The notes beneath the pieces are model-generated. The model did not search any database. It worked only from the letters and a program-made list of their open reading frames with translations, and had not been told where the DNA came from. From contig JAQNBH010000015.1 of assembly GCA_028752905.1 (NCBI GenBank), forward strand, positions 186,001 to 250,000: DNA of 64,000 nt, written 5' to 3'. This DNA comes from Cladorhizidae sp. MBARI D1340-BT2. Lineage: Eukaryota > Porifera > Demospongiae > Poecilosclerida > Cladorhizidae. Positions 62,015 to 64,000 of the stretch are shown piece by piece (the first letter of the stretch is position 1; the number at the start of each line of letters is the position of its first letter). The position numbers and the translations under genes were made by a program.

Positions 62015-64000
62015 ATGTCTATTCTGGACCAAGCGACTACTGACATTATCGCGGCAGCCGTTGTAGCTGCGCAGCAGGCCTCCGTCCAGCAAGTAAACGC
62101 TGCTACTGTGAAACTTCCCTGTTTCCTCACAACACACCCGGAGCACTGGTTCACACAAGCAGAGGCCCAATTTGCACTCAAAGGTATCATTTTAGATACG
62201 ACCAAGTACTATCATGTGGTGTCTTCTTTTGATTCCACTGTGCAGGAACGCATGGCCCTCATTATAGCTAAAGCGCCTGACCATGACAAGTATGACTATC
62301 TTAAAGCAGCTATTTTAAAAGTCTATGGACAGACAGCAGCAGCAAAAGCCATCGAGTTCCTCGACAGAGCAGTGTCACCAGGCCTCGGTGATCGCAAGCC
62401 TTCGGATGTCCTGGCCTACTTGACTAGCCTCTTCAATCCTGATGAAGTTTTCCGTCAGCATTTCCTCCGACAACTGCCTGTCAATGTACGTGCTCAACTT
62501 GATGGGGTAACAGGGGCCATGGAAGACCTTGCAGAGAGGGCAGACCGGATCATGGAAGGTCAAAGGGCATCCTCTTTGGGAATCAGTACTGCCACCATCA
62601 AAAGACTTCCACCCAAGTTCCCAACCAAGAAGCAGCAGCAAAAAATCTCTGACAACAATGCCTCCGACAGTATCTGCTGGTACCACTACAGATTTGGACA
62701 GAATGCACAAAAATGCATCAAGCCATGTGTCTTCAAGTCGACAAAGGGCATTCAATCCATCCACCCCAATAACGCTGAGGTTGAATTTTCCAGGGACCAC
62801 GCTGGGCCCTTAGTAGCTGCAGCCATTAGCAATCAATCCAATCGCCTTTTCTACATATGGGATCGTTCTTCAGGTCGACGTTTCCTTGTCGACTCAGGAG
62901 CAGAACTTAGTGTTTACCCAGTTTCTGCACAAGATTGCCGCAGGAATCCACAGGGAGAAGGTCTTGTCGCAGCCAATGGGACGACGATTGCCACATTTGG
63001 AACAAGACGACTTCACCTTCAGTTTGGGAAACGATCCTTCATCTGTAACTTCATCCTGGCCCAGGTCTCACAGCCAATCCTCGGCGCTGACTTTTTCTGC
63101 AGTGAAGGTCTTCTCATCGACTGCCAAGGCAAGCGCCTTGTGGATGCCTGTACTTATACGAGTCACAAGACCCGTGTTGCCTCAGTCGGTACCAACAATG
63201 GTATCAACGGCTTACATCGTGTCACCGTCAGTAGTACTTCACAGTCAGGATTTTCCGATATCCTTAATGAGTTTACATCCCTCACACAACCAAAGTTCTC
63301 CACATCCAATGACAAACATGATGTACAGCACTACATTGTGACGTCTGGACCGCCAACTCATGCCAAGGCACGTAGACTATCACCTGCCAAACTGACGGTA
63401 GCTCGTCGCGAGTTCACGGCGATGGAGAACCTTGGAATCATACGCAGATCATCAAGTAGCTGGGCATCACCCCTCCATCTGGTCCCAAAAAAAGAACCAG
63501 GAAGCTGGCGACCTTGTGGTGATTATAGGCAACTCAATGATGCCACAGTACCTGACCGCTACCCAGTGCCACACCTTCAGGACTTTGCGACAAATCTACA
63601 AGGTTGTCATTACTTCAGTAAGGTTGATTTGGTTCGGGGTTATCATCAGGTACCTGTACGACCAGAAGACATACACAAGACAGCTGTCATTACACCATTC
63701 GGTCTCTGGGAATTCCTGAGGATGCCTTTCGGCCTTAAAAATGCTGCTCAGTCATTTCAACGGTTTATGGACAGAGTTTGCGCTGGCCTGGAAGGTTTCC
63801 TGTTCATTTACCTGGATGATATCCTTGTTGCAAGTAAGACGGCAAGTGAACACAGGCGCCATCTCCGGCTACTGTTCAAACACTTGACTGCTTATGGCAT
63901 AGTCATCAACCGTACCAAATGTGAATTCGGTGTCAGTGGCCTGGATTTTCTGGGACATCATATCTCTGCTGATGGTATTACTCCACTGCCCTCTAAAGTC
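62015..64000 (+). CDS. Gag-pol polyprotein of a Ty3/gypsy retrotransposon, partial
   Basis: One open frame of 662 codons with no stop, truncated by the window end. The start is the first ATG after the primer-binding site. A gag-like N-terminal domain (residues ~32-105, with [16 protein letters not shown] and TTKYYHVVS) resembles the DUF7041 gag family. A zinc-knuckle-like cluster has C221, H224, C234 and C238. An aspartic protease site DSGA starts at D293. Reverse transcriptase follows from about residue 460, with D538 (VDLVRGYHQ) and the YLDD box at 599-602. All three catalytic aspartates are present. Gag and pol share one frame, so no frameshift is needed. The sequence shows no damage in this part. 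Confidence 0.93.
   Translation, partial: MSILDQATTDIIAAAVVAAQQASVQQVNAATVKLPCFLTTHPEHWFTQAEAQFALKGIILDTTKYYHVVSSFDSTVQERMALIIAKAPDHDKYDYLKAAILKVYGQTAAAKAIEFLDRAVSPGLGDRKPSDVLAYLTSLFNPDEVFRQHFLRQLPVNVRAQLDGVTGAMEDLAERADRIMEGQRASSLGISTATIKRLPPKFPTKKQQQKISDNNASDSICWYHYRFGQNAQKCIKPCVFKSTKGIQSIHPNNAEVEFSRDHAGPLVAAAISNQSNRLFYIWDRSSGRRFLVDSGAELSVYPVSAQDCRRNPQGEGLVAANGTTIATFGTRRLHLQFGKRSFICNFILAQVSQPILGADFFCSEGLLIDCQGKRLVDACTYTSHKTRVASVGTNNGINGLHRVTVSSTSQSGFSDILNEFTSLTQPKFSTSNDKHDVQHYIVTSGPPTHAKARRLSPAKLTVARREFTAMENLGIIRRSSSSWASPLHLVPKKEPGSWRPCGDYRQLNDATVPDRYPVPHLQDFATNLQGCHYFSKVDLVRGYHQVPVRPEDIHKTAVITPFGLWEFLRMPFGLKNAAQSFQRFMDRVCAGLEGFLFIYLDDILVASKTASEHRRHLRLLFKHLTAYGIVINRTKCEFGVSGLDFLGHHISADGITPLPSKV

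Larger units (their letters stand above)
61823..64000 (+). mobile_element. Ty3/gypsy LTR retrotransposon, 5' part
   Basis: It begins inside the 44-bp array right after catggtgg, with a terminal TG, a short LTR, a primer-binding site and one long gag-pol frame that is open to the window end. Integrase, RNase H and the 3' LTR must lie outside. It is antisense to the gephyrin-like gene. The unbroken 662 codons suggest a young copy. The insertion boundary is precise because the interrupted repeat unit is known. Confidence 0.92.

Noticed and set aside
61862..62800. Minus-strand ORFs opposite the retrotransposon
   Set aside because: Shadows of the gag-pol frame on the plus strand.

Overview
This is a eukaryotic, almost certainly invertebrate animal, genomic window. 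The evidence is split coding exons with GT-AG boundaries, a Ty3/gypsy LTR retrotransposon, a hAT DNA transposon with introns, and an extreme load of tandem minisatellites. Adding my array spans gives roughly 45 of the 64 kb. Frequent words such as tacatgta and gctagct, together with the mobile-element types, make a sponge or other early-branching animal plausible. That is an impression, not a demonstration. A run of 100 N (17141-17240) marks a scaffold gap.

One gene dominates. On the minus strand I can splice eight exons between 55007 and 18051 into 341 codons plus a stop, with every junction in frame. The product is the C-terminal part of a MoeA / gephyrin E-domain protein (molybdenum insertase of molybdenum cofactor synthesis). 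Its N-terminal part lies beyond the retroelement or outside the window. About 1.0 kb of exon is spread over 37 kb because nearly every intron is filled with minisatellites. Downstream on the same strand, one exon at 13144-13265 resembles the C-terminal region of VPS54 (GARP tethering complex). A second well-formed exon (16817-16906) has no recognised homologue.

Layout. 1-11050: a succession of minisatellites with short unique spacers. 11100-12265 and 24035-25454: two arms of a diverged inverted duplication carrying a 42-bp array and a decayed transposase-like N-terminus. 12430-17140: arrays, the VPS54-like exon and the orphan exon. 18051-55007: the gephyrin/MoeA gene. Intron 6 carries a decayed hAT transposon (29249-31962). 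Intron 5 carries a near-perfect 124-bp palindrome. Intron 2 carries a hairpin element with a hammerhead-like motif. Intron 1 carries a 4.4-kb array with a 1230-bp higher-order period and another transposase-like fragment. 55025-61822: a 6.8-kb array. 61823-64000: the 5' end of a Ty3/gypsy element whose reading frame is open to the window edge.

The most interesting pattern is that several intronic minisatellites are not random sequence. Their repeat units are copies of the adjacent exon-intron junction. Exon 2 plus its 5' splice site is repeated about 17 times, exon 1 plus its 5' splice site about 33 times, and exon 3 plus its 5' splice site three times. The 3' splice site of exon 7 occurs three times, and the intron 6 units carry the same GTTAGTG as the exon 6 donor. 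The gene therefore carries long ladders of decoy or alternative splice sites. I know of no described system with this pattern.
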